Assembly: GCF_004116495.1 (NCBI RefSeq)
Contig: NZ_PDKC01000012.1
Coordinates: 1 to 64,000 of the forward strand
DNA length: 64,000 nucleotides
Direction of reading: 5' to 3'
DNA from: Arcobacter sp. CECT 8985
Lineage (GTDB): Bacteria; Campylobacterota; Campylobacteria; Campylobacterales; Arcobacteraceae
In this document: in pieces, positions 54,390-63,138 of the stretch
Layout: the number at the start of each line of letters is the position of its first letter
Position numbering within the stretch: position 1 is the stretch's first letter
Made by a program: the position numbers and the translations under genes
The notes under the pieces: generated by a model
What the model saw: only the letters and a program-made list of their open reading frames with translations
Told to the model about the DNA's origin: nothing
Databases searched by the model: none

Positions 54390-56403
54390 CTTCTTTTTAA
54401 AACTGTTAAAAGATTCATTTAGGGATTTACTACCAATTATTGTAGTAATACTATTTTTTCAATTAGCAATTATTCAATCTGTTCCTCAAAATTGGGTATC
54501 AACAGCAATTGGATTGACAATTGTAGGAATTGGTCTTGCAATATTTTTGCAGGGTTTAGAAATAGGAATATTTCCTGTAGGAGAGGGCTTAGCAAGGGAT
54601 TTCGCTAAAAGTGGCAAAGTAGCTTGGATACTATTTTTTGGGTTTTTAATAGGTTTTGGTACTACAATTGCAGAACCAGCATTAGTTGTAATTGCAGATA
54701 AAGCAGCTGCAATTTCAAGTGGAAGAATTGATTCTACAGTATTAAGGTTAGTTGTTGCAGGCTCAGTTGGTTTTGCAATTTTGCTAGGTGTATTTAGAAT
54801 CATAAAAGGCCATGCAATTCACTATTATATTATAGTTGGATACCTTTTAGTTGTAGGTGTTACTTTTTTTGCACCAAAAGAGATAATTGGTCTTGCCTAT
54901 GATTTAGGTGGTGTTACAACTTCAACAGTTACAGTTCCTTTAGTTGCAGCACTTGGAATAGGTTTAGCAACTTCAATAAAAGGAAGAAATCCAGTAATTG
55001 ATGGATTTGGACTTATTGCTTTTGCTTCTTTAACACCTATGATTTTTGTGCAGATATATGGAATTGCTGTATATAATTTAGTTGATGCAAAAGATGTAGC
55101 AACTATTGCAGTTGATGCTACTGTATCAAATGTTGCAGAGATTAATTTGATGAGAATAGTAAATGGAATTGCATCTGTGACAAAAGATGTTATTCCAATT
55201 TTAGCAATTATTTTATTTTTCCAATATATTGTATTAAGAAAGAGTATTTCTAATATAAAAACAGTATTTTTAGGTTTTATTTTAGTAATTATTGGACTTT
55301 ATGCTTTTATTTTAGGTCTAGAGATGGGTCTTTTTTCTCTTGGAGAATCGATGGCTTATCAATTAACAAAAAAAGAGTCTATTTTTGTTGTTTATGCATT
55401 TGCATTTGCAATTGGATTTTCTACAACAATGGCAGAACCAGCACTTATGGCCATTGCAAAAAAAGCTAAAGAGATTAGTGATGGAAAAATAAATGATTTT
55501 GCTTTAAGATTATTTGTTGCACTTGGAGTTGCAATTGGTATTGCACTTGGAGCATTTAGAATAGTTGATGGTGGGCATATTCACTATTATATTATTGTGG
55601 GGTATATTGTTGTAATAATATTAACTTTTATTGCACCAAAATATATAATTCCAGTTGCATATGATAGTGGTGGAGTTACAACTTCAACAGTTACAGTTCC
55701 TTTAGTTGCAGCACTTGGTATTGGACTTGCTACAAATATAGAAGGAAGAAGTCCTTTAATTGATGGATTTGGACTTATTGCATTTGCTTCGCTTTTTCCT
55801 ATGATTACAGTTATGCTATATGGTATTATAATTGAAAAACTTGGAGTTAAATCTGATACTGAAATTGAAGCTGCAAATATCTTAAAAGATGCTCTTATAG
55901 ATGCTGAAAATATGGATTTAGCAACTGTAAATATTGATGGAAGTGATAGAAGACACTCTTTATCAATGGATTTTAGTGCTGTTGTAATTATTGTACCTTT
56001 AGATAAAAAATTTGATGCAATAGAAGCTGCTAGTAAAGCAGGAGCAACAGGAGTAACTGTTTTAAAAGCTGAAGGTATTGGAATTAGTGAAATGACAAAT
56101 TTATATAGAACATCAAAAGAAGCAAATGATGTATTGTTACTGTTTTTATTACCAACAGGAATGATAAATCAAGTAATAAAATCTATAATTCACTCTTTAC
56201 ATATTACAACATTTGGTAAAGGTGTTGCATTTGCATTTCCTTTAACACATATGAAGGGTATTAGTCTTACAAGACATGATATATATACTTATAGAAAAAA
56301 ACAAGATGAAAATAAGAAAAAGCAAGAAAATGAAAAATATGATGAAAATAGTTTCAATGAAAGATTGGAAAAAGAGTTAAATGCAAGAAGTAAAGACACT
56401 TGA
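54376..56403 (+). CDS. Duplicated DUF1538 membrane protein with PII-like C-terminal domain
   Basis: A 675-residue membrane protein made of two DUF1538 copies (about 8-235 and 265-490), each with about six helices. Both copies share TTxAEPA (96-102, 350-356) and GGVTTSTVTVPLV (178-190, 432-444), the latter suggesting a pore or substrate site. The C-terminal part (about 530-635) looks like a PII-type signalling domain, and a Lys/Glu-rich tail follows. DUF1538 proteins have no settled function; a transporter is likely. It overlaps the RCK-like gene (14 bp) and the thioredoxin-like gene (23 bp). Confidence 0.85.
   Translation: MAQFNFFLKLLKDSFRDLLPIIVVILFFQLAIIQSVPQNWVSTAIGLTIVGIGLAIFLQGLEIGIFPVGEGLARDFAKSGKVAWILFFGFLIGFGTTIAEPALVVIADKAAAISSGRIDSTVLRLVVAGSVGFAILLGVFRIIKGHAIHYYIIVGYLLVVGVTFFAPKEIIGLAYDLGGVTTSTVTVPLVAALGIGLATSIKGRNPVIDGFGLIAFASLTPMIFVQIYGIAVYNLVDAKDVATIAVDATVSNVAEINLMRIVNGIASVTKDVIPILAIILFFQYIVLRKSISNIKTVFLGFILVIIGLYAFILGLEMGLFSLGESMAYQLTKKESIFVVYAFAFAIGFSTTMAEPALMAIAKKAKEISDGKINDFALRLFVALGVAIGIALGAFRIVDGGHIHYYIIVGYIVVIILTFIAPKYIIPVAYDSGGVTTSTVTVPLVAALGIGLATNIEGRSPLIDGFGLIAFASLFPMITVMLYGIIIEKLGVKSDTEIEAANILKDALIDAENMDLATVNIDGSDRRHSLSMDFSAVVIIVPLDKKFDAIEAASKAGATGVTVLKAEGIGISEMTNLYRTSKEANDVLLLFLLPTGMINQVIKSIIHSLHITTFGKGVAFAFPLTHMKGISLTRHDIYTYRKKQDENKKKQENEKYDENSFNERLEKELNARSKDT
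54913..54956 (+). repeat. 44-bp exact direct repeat inside the DUF1538 gene, copy 1
   Basis: This 44-bp stretch is identical to 55675-55718, 762 bp (254 codons) away and in frame. It encodes VTTSTVTVPLVAAL in both copies. Exact identity at synonymous positions in a duplicated protein points to recent gene conversion or very strong constraint. Confidence 0.9.
55675..55718 (+). repeat. 44-bp exact direct repeat inside the DUF1538 gene, copy 2
   Basis: The second copy of the 44-bp identical stretch at 54913-54956, in the same reading frame. Confidence 0.9.
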
Positions 56404-56713
56404 TTTATTAATCTCTAAAATCAATACAGGTGATCCTGTATTGATCTATTTTAGTTCTCAAACTTGTTCAGTTTGTAATATATTAAAACCAAAGATTGAA
56501 AGCATTGTTCACAAAGAGTTTCCAAAAATGGAAATATTAGAAGTTAAAGCTGATTTATATAAACAAATAGCAAGCCATTTTACGGTATTTTCTATACCTA
56601 GTATATTGGTTTTCTTTGACAAAAAAGAGTTTAAACGATATGGACGAAATATAAGTATTGATTTATTTGTTGAAGAGATAAAAAGAGTATATAAGTTATT
56701 TTATATGGATTAA
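56381..56713 (+). CDS. Thioredoxin-like protein
   Basis: A 110-residue cytoplasmic thioredoxin-fold protein. The active site is CSVC in YFSSQTCSVCNILKP near 26-36, instead of the CGPC of housekeeping thioredoxin, and FSIPSILVFF near 70 has the cis-proline. No signal peptide is seen. It starts inside the DUF1538 gene (23-bp overlap) and lies 3 bp upstream of the haem-binding gene. A redox role towards the operon's membrane proteins is possible but not shown. Confidence 0.85.
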   Translation: MQEVKTLDLLISKINTGDPVLIYFSSQTCSVCNILKPKIESIVHKEFPKMEILEVKADLYKQIASHFTVFSIPSILVFFDKKEFKRYGRNISIDLFVEEIKRVYKLFYMD

Positions 56714-56716
56714 AAA

Positions 56717-57136
56717 ATGAAAAAAGCAATAATGATTATATTTGCATTGTTTATTGTTGTTCAATTTATAAGACCAACAAGACAAAATGCAAAAGTGGTA
56801 GAAAATTTACAATTAAAAGCAAAACCTGAAGTTATGAAAGTTCTAAAAACTTCTTGTTATGATTGTCATTCTGATCAAACTGTGTGGCCTTGGTACTCTC
56901 AAATTGCACCATTTTCTTGGACAATTGCAAGTCATGTTGAAGATGGAAGAGCTTCACTTAATTTTAGTAAATGGGAATCTTATGATGAAAATAAAAAGAA
57001 AAAAGAGTTAAAATCAATTTATAAAAAAGTATATGCAGCTATGCCTCTTAGTAGTTATACTTGGATTCATAAAGATGCAAAATTAACTAAAGAACAAATA
57101 AAGATGATTAGAGATTGGACAGGAGTGAGAAGATAA
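56717..57136 (+). CDS. Haem-binding-domain (c-type) membrane-anchored protein
   Basis: A 139-residue protein with an N-terminal signal anchor (about 3-18) and one c-type haem site, CYDCH near 48-52 followed by SDQTVWPWYSQIAPFSW. This is the haem_bd domain (Pfam haem-binding domain), found in proteins of unclear function on the outside of the cytoplasmic membrane. It lies 3 bp after the thioredoxin-like gene and 1 bp before mutS7. Confidence 0.88.
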   Translation: MKKAIMIIFALFIVVQFIRPTRQNAKVVENLQLKAKPEVMKVLKTSCYDCHSDQTVWPWYSQIAPFSWTIASHVEDGRASLNFSKWESYDENKKKKELKSIYKKVYAAMPLSSYTWIHKDAKLTKEQIKMIRDWTGVRR

Positions 57137-57137
57137 A

Positions 57138-60092
57138 TTGAGAGAAGAAGTTCAAGAGTTATTAAATGATAAAAAAACATTATTAACAAAAACATATTTT
57201 AAACTTCAAAAAATTTTTGAAGAGAAGTATGGTAAAAATACTATAATTCTTATGGAAATAGGTACTTTTTTTGAAGTTTATGAAGTAAATAATGAAGAAG
57301 AACAAATAGGTAAAGCAAAAGAGATTGCTGAACTATTAAATATTCAATTAACAAGAAAAAATAAATCAATTTTAGAAAACTCACAAGAAAACCCTATAAT
57401 GGCAGGTGTTCCTGCTATTTCATTTGATAAGCATTTATCTAGAATAATCAATGAACAAAAATATACAGTAGTTGTAATAAGACAAAAAGGTCTTCCTCCA
57501 AAAGTATCAAGATATTTAGATACAGTAATAAGTCCAGGAACTAACTTTGATTTTGTAGTTGATCAAGATGAAAATAATATTACTTCACTTGTGGTTGATC
57601 AAGTAAAAGGAATATATTTAGTAGGATATAGTGCAATTGATGTTACAACAGGTAAGTGTTACTATAATGAAGTTCATGGTACAAGTGAAGACAAATTTTA
57701 TGCACTTGATGAGATATTTAATTATATGAATATGCACAAAACCAATGAAATTGTTGTAACTTATGCAGATAAAAATATAAATCAAAAAGAAGTACTTGAT
57801 TATTTAGAATTAAGTCTAAAGACATTTCATATAGGTTCTTTTAGACCAAAAATAACTTATCAAAATGAATTATTTAAAAATGTTTTTAATATAGAATCTC
57901 TTTTAACTTCAATAGAACATCTTGATATGGAAAGAGTACCTTTAAGTACTGAAGCATTAGCTATTTTAATTGATTTTGTAATAGGGCATGATTCAAATAT
58001 TGTTCAAAAACTATCTCTTCCTGTAAAACTTGATATCTCTAAATATATCTATTTAGGAAATAATGCACTTGAACAGTTAAATATAATAGAAACTTCACAC
58101 AATCCAAGTTTAATAAAGCTTATAAATAATACTTCAACAGCAATGGGGAAAAGACTTTTAAAAGAGAGACTAACACATCCAGTTAAAGATAAAAAAGAGA
58201 TAGTAAGAAGATTTAATTTATCAGAAAAACTATTTGATTATCATACTCCCATTGAAAATGAATTAGCAAATATTTATGATATTGAAAGATTAACAAGAAG
58301 AATAAAATTGAATAGACTTCATCCTTTTGAATTGAATTATTTATATGATTCACTTCTTAGTATAAAAGAAGTAGTTAAATTTATGGAAAATTATAAATTT
58401 TTCACTCCTCCTTGTAGCTCTTCAGAGTTACAACTTTTTATTGATTCTATTGATTCTACTTTTGATTTAAATATTTGTGGGAAATTTATGTTAAAAGATG
58501 TAGATTCAAATATGGTTTGTGAGGGCATAAATGTTCAAATTGATGAACTTACAAATGAAAATAGAAAACTTTTTTCTAAACTTGAGTTATTAAAAGAGCA
58601 TATTTTATCATATTTAAAAAGTGATGATAAAAATCAAGTTGCTATAAATAGACTTGATAAAGAAGGTTTTTATTTAGCTTTAACTAAAAATAGATTTAAT
58701 TTAGTAAAAGATGAGCTTTTAAATTCTCATATAATAATTGAAGATGATTTACTTTTGTTTAAAGATTTTAAAATAAAAGTACAAACAACTAATGTAAAAA
58801 TATCTTGTAGCTTAACAGATACAGTTTCAGATAAATATGTACATAATTTAAGAAAAATAGTTGAATTAAATAAATTGGTATTTAAAGATAAACTACTTGA
58901 GTTTGAGAAAAAGTTTGCACAACTGTTAGAAGAATTAGTTCAATTTATCGCTGAGGTTGATTTAACAGTTTCAAATATAAAAACAGCAAAAAAATATAAT
59001 TACTCTTGTCCTAAAATAGTAAAAACAAATGAAGATGAGAATTTTTTAGAATTAATTGATTTGAGACATCCTATTATTGAAGCAAATGAAGAACAAGGTA
59101 TTTATGTACCAAATGATGTGATTATGGGACAATTAAATTATGCATCAAAAGAGTATAAAGATAATGTAATTATTAAAAACTCAAATCCTTTAAATATAAA
59201 AGATAATAAAATGAATGGAGTTTTACTTTATGGAATAAACTCTTCAGGAAAATCATCTTTAATGAAATCAATTGGAATTGCAGTTATTTTAGCTCAAGCA
59301 GGATTTTATGTACCTTGTAAATCTATGAGATTTTCTATATTTGATGCAGTTTATACAAGAATTAGTGGTGCTGATAATATTGCAAAAGGATTATCATCAT
59401 TTGCTGTTGAAATGCTTGAATTAAAAAATATATTTAATAGAGCTACAAAAAAATCATTGATTTTAGGTGATGAAATCTCTCATAGTACAGAAACTATGAG
59501 TGGATTGAGTATTGTTGCAAGTGCTATTTTAAAACTAGCAAAACTTGAAGCTATTTTTGTATTTGCTACACATTTACATCAATTACCTGAAATAAAAGAG
59601 ATTGAACAACTAAGAAATATTATCTCCTTGCACTTATCTGTGATGTATGAAGATAAAGAAGATAAACTTATTTTTGATAGAAAATTAGCTTATGGAAGTG
59701 GATCTTCAATGTATGGATTAGAGTATGCTAAGTCTTTACATATGGATAAAGAGTTTTTAAATGTAGCAAATGATATAAGAAAAAGAATAACAGATGATTA
59801 TGACAAAATAGAAAGACTAACACAAAGAAAAACTTCAAAATATAATAAAGATGTATTTGCAAGTACTTGTATTATTTGTGGTAAACCTTGTGACGATATT
59901 CACCATATAAAAGAACAATCAAAAGCAGATGAAGAAGGTTTTATAGGTCATATGAATGCAAATCACAAATATAATCTAGTTCCATTGTGTAAACATCACC
60001 ATAAATTAGTGCATGAAGGTAAAATAAATATAAATGGATTTATAGCAACATCAAATGGATTAGAACTTCACTATACAATGATAGAAGAGTAA
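57138..60092 (+). CDS. MutS7-type mismatch-repair protein with C-terminal HNH nuclease domain
   Basis: A 984-residue MutS-family protein. The N-terminal mismatch-binding domain keeps the F-x-E motif (F44, E46 in GTFFEVYE). Lever and clamp domains follow, then the ATPase with Walker A GINSSGKSS near 699-707, DEISHSTE and FATHLHQLPE. A C-terminal HNH domain (about 908-965) has CIICGKPC (911-918), HH (922-923) and LVPLCKHHHKLVH (947-959). This arrangement is that of MutS7, known from Campylobacterota, octocoral mitochondria and giant viruses. It could recognise and cut DNA by itself, without MutL. The start is TTG, 1 bp after the previous stop. Confidence 0.88.
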   Translation: MREEVQELLNDKKTLLTKTYFKLQKIFEEKYGKNTIILMEIGTFFEVYEVNNEEEQIGKAKEIAELLNIQLTRKNKSILENSQENPIMAGVPAISFDKHLSRIINEQKYTVVVIRQKGLPPKVSRYLDTVISPGTNFDFVVDQDENNITSLVVDQVKGIYLVGYSAIDVTTGKCYYNEVHGTSEDKFYALDEIFNYMNMHKTNEIVVTYADKNINQKEVLDYLELSLKTFHIGSFRPKITYQNELFKNVFNIESLLTSIEHLDMERVPLSTEALAILIDFVIGHDSNIVQKLSLPVKLDISKYIYLGNNALEQLNIIETSHNPSLIKLINNTSTAMGKRLLKERLTHPVKDKKEIVRRFNLSEKLFDYHTPIENELANIYDIERLTRRIKLNRLHPFELNYLYDSLLSIKEVVKFMENYKFFTPPCSSSELQLFIDSIDSTFDLNICGKFMLKDVDSNMVCEGINVQIDELTNENRKLFSKLELLKEHILSYLKSDDKNQVAINRLDKEGFYLALTKNRFNLVKDELLNSHIIIEDDLLLFKDFKIKVQTTNVKISCSLTDTVSDKYVHNLRKIVELNKLVFKDKLLEFEKKFAQLLEELVQFIAEVDLTVSNIKTAKKYNYSCPKIVKTNEDENFLELIDLRHPIIEANEEQGIYVPNDVIMGQLNYASKEYKDNVIIKNSNPLNIKDNKMNGVLLYGINSSGKSSLMKSIGIAVILAQAGFYVPCKSMRFSIFDAVYTRISGADNIAKGLSSFAVEMLELKNIFNRATKKSLILGDEISHSTETMSGLSIVASAILKLAKLEAIFVFATHLHQLPEIKEIEQLRNIISLHLSVMYEDKEDKLIFDRKLAYGSGSSMYGLEYAKSLHMDKEFLNVANDIRKRITDDYDKIERLTQRKTSKYNKDVFASTCIICGKPCDDIHHIKEQSKADEEGFIGHMNANHKYNLVPLCKHHHKLVHEGKININGFIATSNGLELHYTMIEE

Positions 60093-60110
60093 TAATTTTT
60101 ACTCTTCTAT
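60081..60110. terminator. Bidirectional terminator spanning two convergent stop codons
   Basis: ATAGAAGAGTAA and TTACTCTTCTAT pair perfectly over 12 bp around a 6-nt loop. Each arm contains the stop codon of one convergent gene, and both proteins therefore end in the same residues, IEE. Confidence 0.75.
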
Positions 60111-61406
60111 CTCTTTTAATCTTAAAGCTAAAATAACTCCAATAAGTCCAACAATTGATAATAAAAAGATAATTCCATTTAATCCAATTATATGGCTAAG
60201 TACTCCAATAAACCCACTAAAAAGTAAGATTATTCCTATTAAAGTATTACTTACTGCAACATAGTCAGTTCTTTTATTTCCTTCTGCTAAATCCACTAAA
60301 TATGTTTTTCTTCCTACTCTAATACCTTGGTAACCAATACTTAAAATAAAATATATAATTGGCATAATCCAAATAATTGAAAAAAGTTCTTTATAAAAAA
60401 AGCCTATAAATGAGACAATAAAACCAACCGTTGTTGCAATAGTTGATCCTATAATCATAACTTTTTTACTTGAAATATCAGAGAATTTACCCCAAAAATT
60501 TGCAGATAAAAGATCTGCTAATCCACTTGAAAGTATAAATAGACCTAAAAGATAATTACTTGAATTACTGTGATGTTGAGCTATAACTACAAAAAAAGGT
60601 GCAGATAAAACTGAACAAAGGAATAAAGCTCTTGTTATAACAAAAAGTCTAAAAGGTTTATCTGTTTTTAAAATAGCTAGTTTTGAAATTGCAACTGCAA
60701 AGGCATTTCCTCCACCATCTGTTTCTCCTGGGTACTCTTTTATTTGAGCATAAAAAATAGAAGCTAAAATCCAAAAAAATCCTGCAATAGATAATAAAAC
60801 TCCAAAGTTCTCAGGTGAAAAAGGTTTTTTTTCATTTAATAAAAAGTAAACTCCTAAAACTACAACAAGTAATCCTGCAAGCATAGCTGATAAGCCATTT
60901 AAAGCTCCACGCCTTGTTTTTGGAATAGTTTTTCCCACTACATCTTTTGCAGCAACTGAACATAAACCACGTGATAAACTCATACCAATAAGTAAAGTAA
61001 TAATTGCAATTCCTGCACTTAAACCTTGCATATTTAAAGCTACTATTGCTATGCCAAACATACATAAAGCTTGTAAAAAAGTTCCCAAAGACCAAATCCA
61101 TTTTCTAATAGGAAGTTTTCTTATATATGCAGCAATAAATAGTTGGGGAAGTAAAGAACCTGATTCTTTTATTGGAACTAAAAAACTAATAAGAAATACT
61201 GGAACATTTAAACTATGCATCAACCAGGGTAAAATTACTTTTGCATTTGCAACTGAATCTGCTAATTTGTTAAAAAAATAACTAATAATAGTAAGAAAAA
61301 AATTACCAGGAACTACTTTACAAGCTTTCTCATCAATTGCTTTACAAACTCTTGCATCTTCTTCATTTGCAATTTTTGAATATAAATTATTTATCTTTTT
61401 TTTCAA
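60099..61406 (-). CDS. MFS transporter
   Basis: A 435-residue transporter with about 12 membrane helices of the major facilitator superfamily. Recognisable loops are FLVPIKESGSLLPQLFIA near 60, GLCSVAAKDVVGKTIPKTRRG near 150 and ANFWGKFSDISSKK near 305. The substrate is unknown. The start is TTG at 61406, giving MKKKINNLYSKI. The gene overlaps the small membrane-protein gene upstream by 20 bp, so they are probably coupled with hisA. Confidence 0.88.
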   Translation of the reverse strand: MKKKINNLYSKIANEEDARVCKAIDEKACKVVPGNFFLTIISYFFNKLADSVANAKVILPWLMHSLNVPVFLISFLVPIKESGSLLPQLFIAAYIRKLPIRKWIWSLGTFLQALCMFGIAIVALNMQGLSAGIAIITLLIGMSLSRGLCSVAAKDVVGKTIPKTRRGALNGLSAMLAGLLVVVLGVYFLLNEKKPFSPENFGVLLSIAGFFWILASIFYAQIKEYPGETDGGGNAFAVAISKLAILKTDKPFRLFVITRALFLCSVLSAPFFVVIAQHHSNSSNYLLGLFILSSGLADLLSANFWGKFSDISSKKVMIIGSTIATTVGFIVSFIGFFYKELFSIIWIMPIIYFILSIGYQGIRVGRKTYLVDLAEGNKRTDYVAVSNTLIGIILLFSGFIGVLSHIIGLNGIIFLLSIVGLIGVILALRLKEIEE

Positions 61407-61557
61407 GTTTTTTTTCTTTTGTTTTTAAAATATTTCTTATCATAAGAATAATAAATAAAAAAGCAATAGCTAAATTAATATAAAAGCCTAGCATATTATT
61501 GTCATTATAAAAAGTATAAGACAAGGCTAAAAATATTAAAGCTATTACTAAACACAT
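61387..61557 (-). CDS. Small membrane protein, 56 residues, two helices
   Basis: The frame from ATG (61557-61555) to TAA (61389-61387) encodes 56 residues. It has two hydrophobic helices (about 2-16 and 23-41) and a strongly basic tail rich in Lys. It starts 1 bp after the hisA stop and overlaps the MFS start by 20 bp, which supports it as a real gene in the operon. I know no named family for it. Confidence 0.65.
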   Translation of the reverse strand: MCLVIALIFLALSYTFYNDNNMLGFYINLAIAFLFIILMIRNILKTKEKKLEKKDK

Positions 61558-61558
61558 A

Positions 61559-62266
61559 TTATAAAAGTTTAAAAGCTTCTTCTAAATCAATAGTACCTTC
61601 ATAAAAAGCTTTTCCTATAATTACACCAGCGACATTTCCATTATTTTTACAGTTAACAATGTCAGAAATATCTTTTACTCCTCCACTTGCGATTGTGTCA
61701 ATACCACTTGAAAGAGCAATACTTTCAGTAAATTCTACATTTACACCACAAAGCATTCCATCTTTTGAAATATCTGTACAAATAATAGCTTCAACTCCAG
61801 CACTTGCAAAATCTTTTGCTAATTTTGTTGCTTTCATATTTGATACTTCTGCCCAGCCTTCAACTGCAACCATTCCATCTTTTGCATCAATTCCAACTGC
61901 AATTGGATAACGAGCAGCCATATCTTTTACAAATTGAGGATCTTTTACTGCAATTGAACCTAAAATTAGTCTATCAACTCCAAGTTCAACATACATTTTG
62001 ATAGTCTCTTCATCTCTAATTCCACCACCAAGTTCTATTTTTAAATTACAGTTTTCTCTAATTTTTTTAATTTGTTCTAAATTTGCAGGTTTTCCTGCAA
62101 ATGCTCCATTTAAATCAACAATATGAACCCATTTACTACCAAGTTCTTCAAATCTTTTTGCTACTTGCCATGGTTCATCTGAATAGATTTTTGCACTATC
62201 CATTAACCCTTTACTAAGTCTTACAGCTTTTCCATCTTTTAAATCAATCGCTGGTAATATATCCAT
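61559..62266 (-). CDS. hisA: Phosphoribosylformimino-5-aminoimidazole carboxamide ribotide isomerase
   Basis: A 235-residue TIM-barrel enzyme of histidine synthesis. The start [17 protein letters not shown] contains the catalytic Asp near position 8; [16 protein letters not shown] near 80 and [14 protein letters not shown] near 162 bind the phosphates. The second catalytic Asp lies in GIDAKDG near 126. It converts ProFAR to PRFAR. hisH lies about 870 bp upstream on the same strand, with an epimerase gene between. Confidence 0.96.
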   Translation of the reverse strand: MDILPAIDLKDGKAVRLSKGLMDSAKIYSDEPWQVAKRFEELGSKWVHIVDLNGAFAGKPANLEQIKKIRENCNLKIELGGGIRDEETIKMYVELGVDRLILGSIAVKDPQFVKDMAARYPIAVGIDAKDGMVAVEGWAEVSNMKATKLAKDFASAGVEAIICTDISKDGMLCGVNVEFTESIALSSGIDTIASGGVKDISDIVNCKNNGNVAGVIIGKAFYEGTIDLEEAFKLL

Positions 62267-62287
62267 AAAAATTCTTTTCTCCCTTTT

Positions 62288-63127
62288 TTAAACTAAACTA
62301 TCTACAGTTTCTTGAATATTATTATACTTAAATTTAAAACCTAAATCTAATAATTTTTGAGGAACAGCTTCTTGTCCATCAGTTAATACTTTGGCACCTT
62401 CACTAAATATTAATTTTAATACAAATTCAGGTACTGGAAAAATTGTTGGTCTATTTAATGCTTTACCTAAAGCTTTTGTAAGACCATAATTTGTAGTAGG
62501 TTGGGGTGCTGTTAAATTGAATGTATCTTCGATACAATTTTCAATAACAAATTTGTAAGCATTTAATAAATCTTCAATATGAATATAAGAAAATGCTTGT
62601 TTACCACTTCCTATTACTCCACCAACGCCCATTTTAAATGGTAGTATCATTTTACTCAAAGCTCCACCATCTTTTCCTAACACAATACCAAATCTAAATA
62701 TTGATACTTTTGTATTGGCTCTTTTTGCTTCATTCTCCCAATTTTGACAAAGGTTTGATAAAAAGTCATTTGAGTATTGGCCATTTTCATCATATCTTTG
62801 TTCATTATCATAAATACCAACTGCAGAAGTAGATATTAATAGTTTAGGTTTTTTTTCTGAATTATTAATTGCTTCTACAACTTTTCTAGTTGTATCTATT
62901 CTACTTGAGTAAAGAAGTTTTTTATACTCTTGAGACCATCTATTAATTATGTTTGCACCTGCTAGATTTATTATTATATCACTTGATGAAACAATTTCTT
63001 GAAGTTTGTCTTTATCTTTTAAAAACTCTCTTTTTATAGCAACTACTTTATACTCCAAATTTTCAAAATATTTCTTAAGTGAAGTACCTACAAACCCGCT
63101 TGCTCCCGTTATTGCTATAGTTTTCAT
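62288..63127 (-). CDS. TIGR01777-family NAD-dependent epimerase
   Basis: A 279-residue short-chain dehydrogenase-like protein of the TIGR01777 family. ITGASGFVGTSLKKYF (5-20) binds NAD(P), INLAGANIINRWSQEYKK near 53 and STSAVGIYD near 98 are signature parts, and FRFGIVLGKDGGALSKM near 148 follows. Homologues occur in many bacteria and plastids (SulA) without a known substrate. It lies 11 bp downstream of hisH and 21 bp upstream of hisA in the minus-strand run; there is no sign that it works in histidine synthesis. Confidence 0.85.
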   Translation of the reverse strand: MKTIAITGASGFVGTSLKKYFENLEYKVVAIKREFLKDKDKLQEIVSSSDIIINLAGANIINRWSQEYKKLLYSSRIDTTRKVVEAINNSEKKPKLLISTSAVGIYDNEQRYDENGQYSNDFLSNLCQNWENEAKRANTKVSIFRFGIVLGKDGGALSKMILPFKMGVGGVIGSGKQAFSYIHIEDLLNAYKFVIENCIEDTFNLTAPQPTTNYGLTKALGKALNRPTIFPVPEFVLKLIFSEGAKVLTDGQEAVPQKLLDLGFKFKYNNIQETVDSLV

Positions 63128-63138
63128 AATAAACTCCT

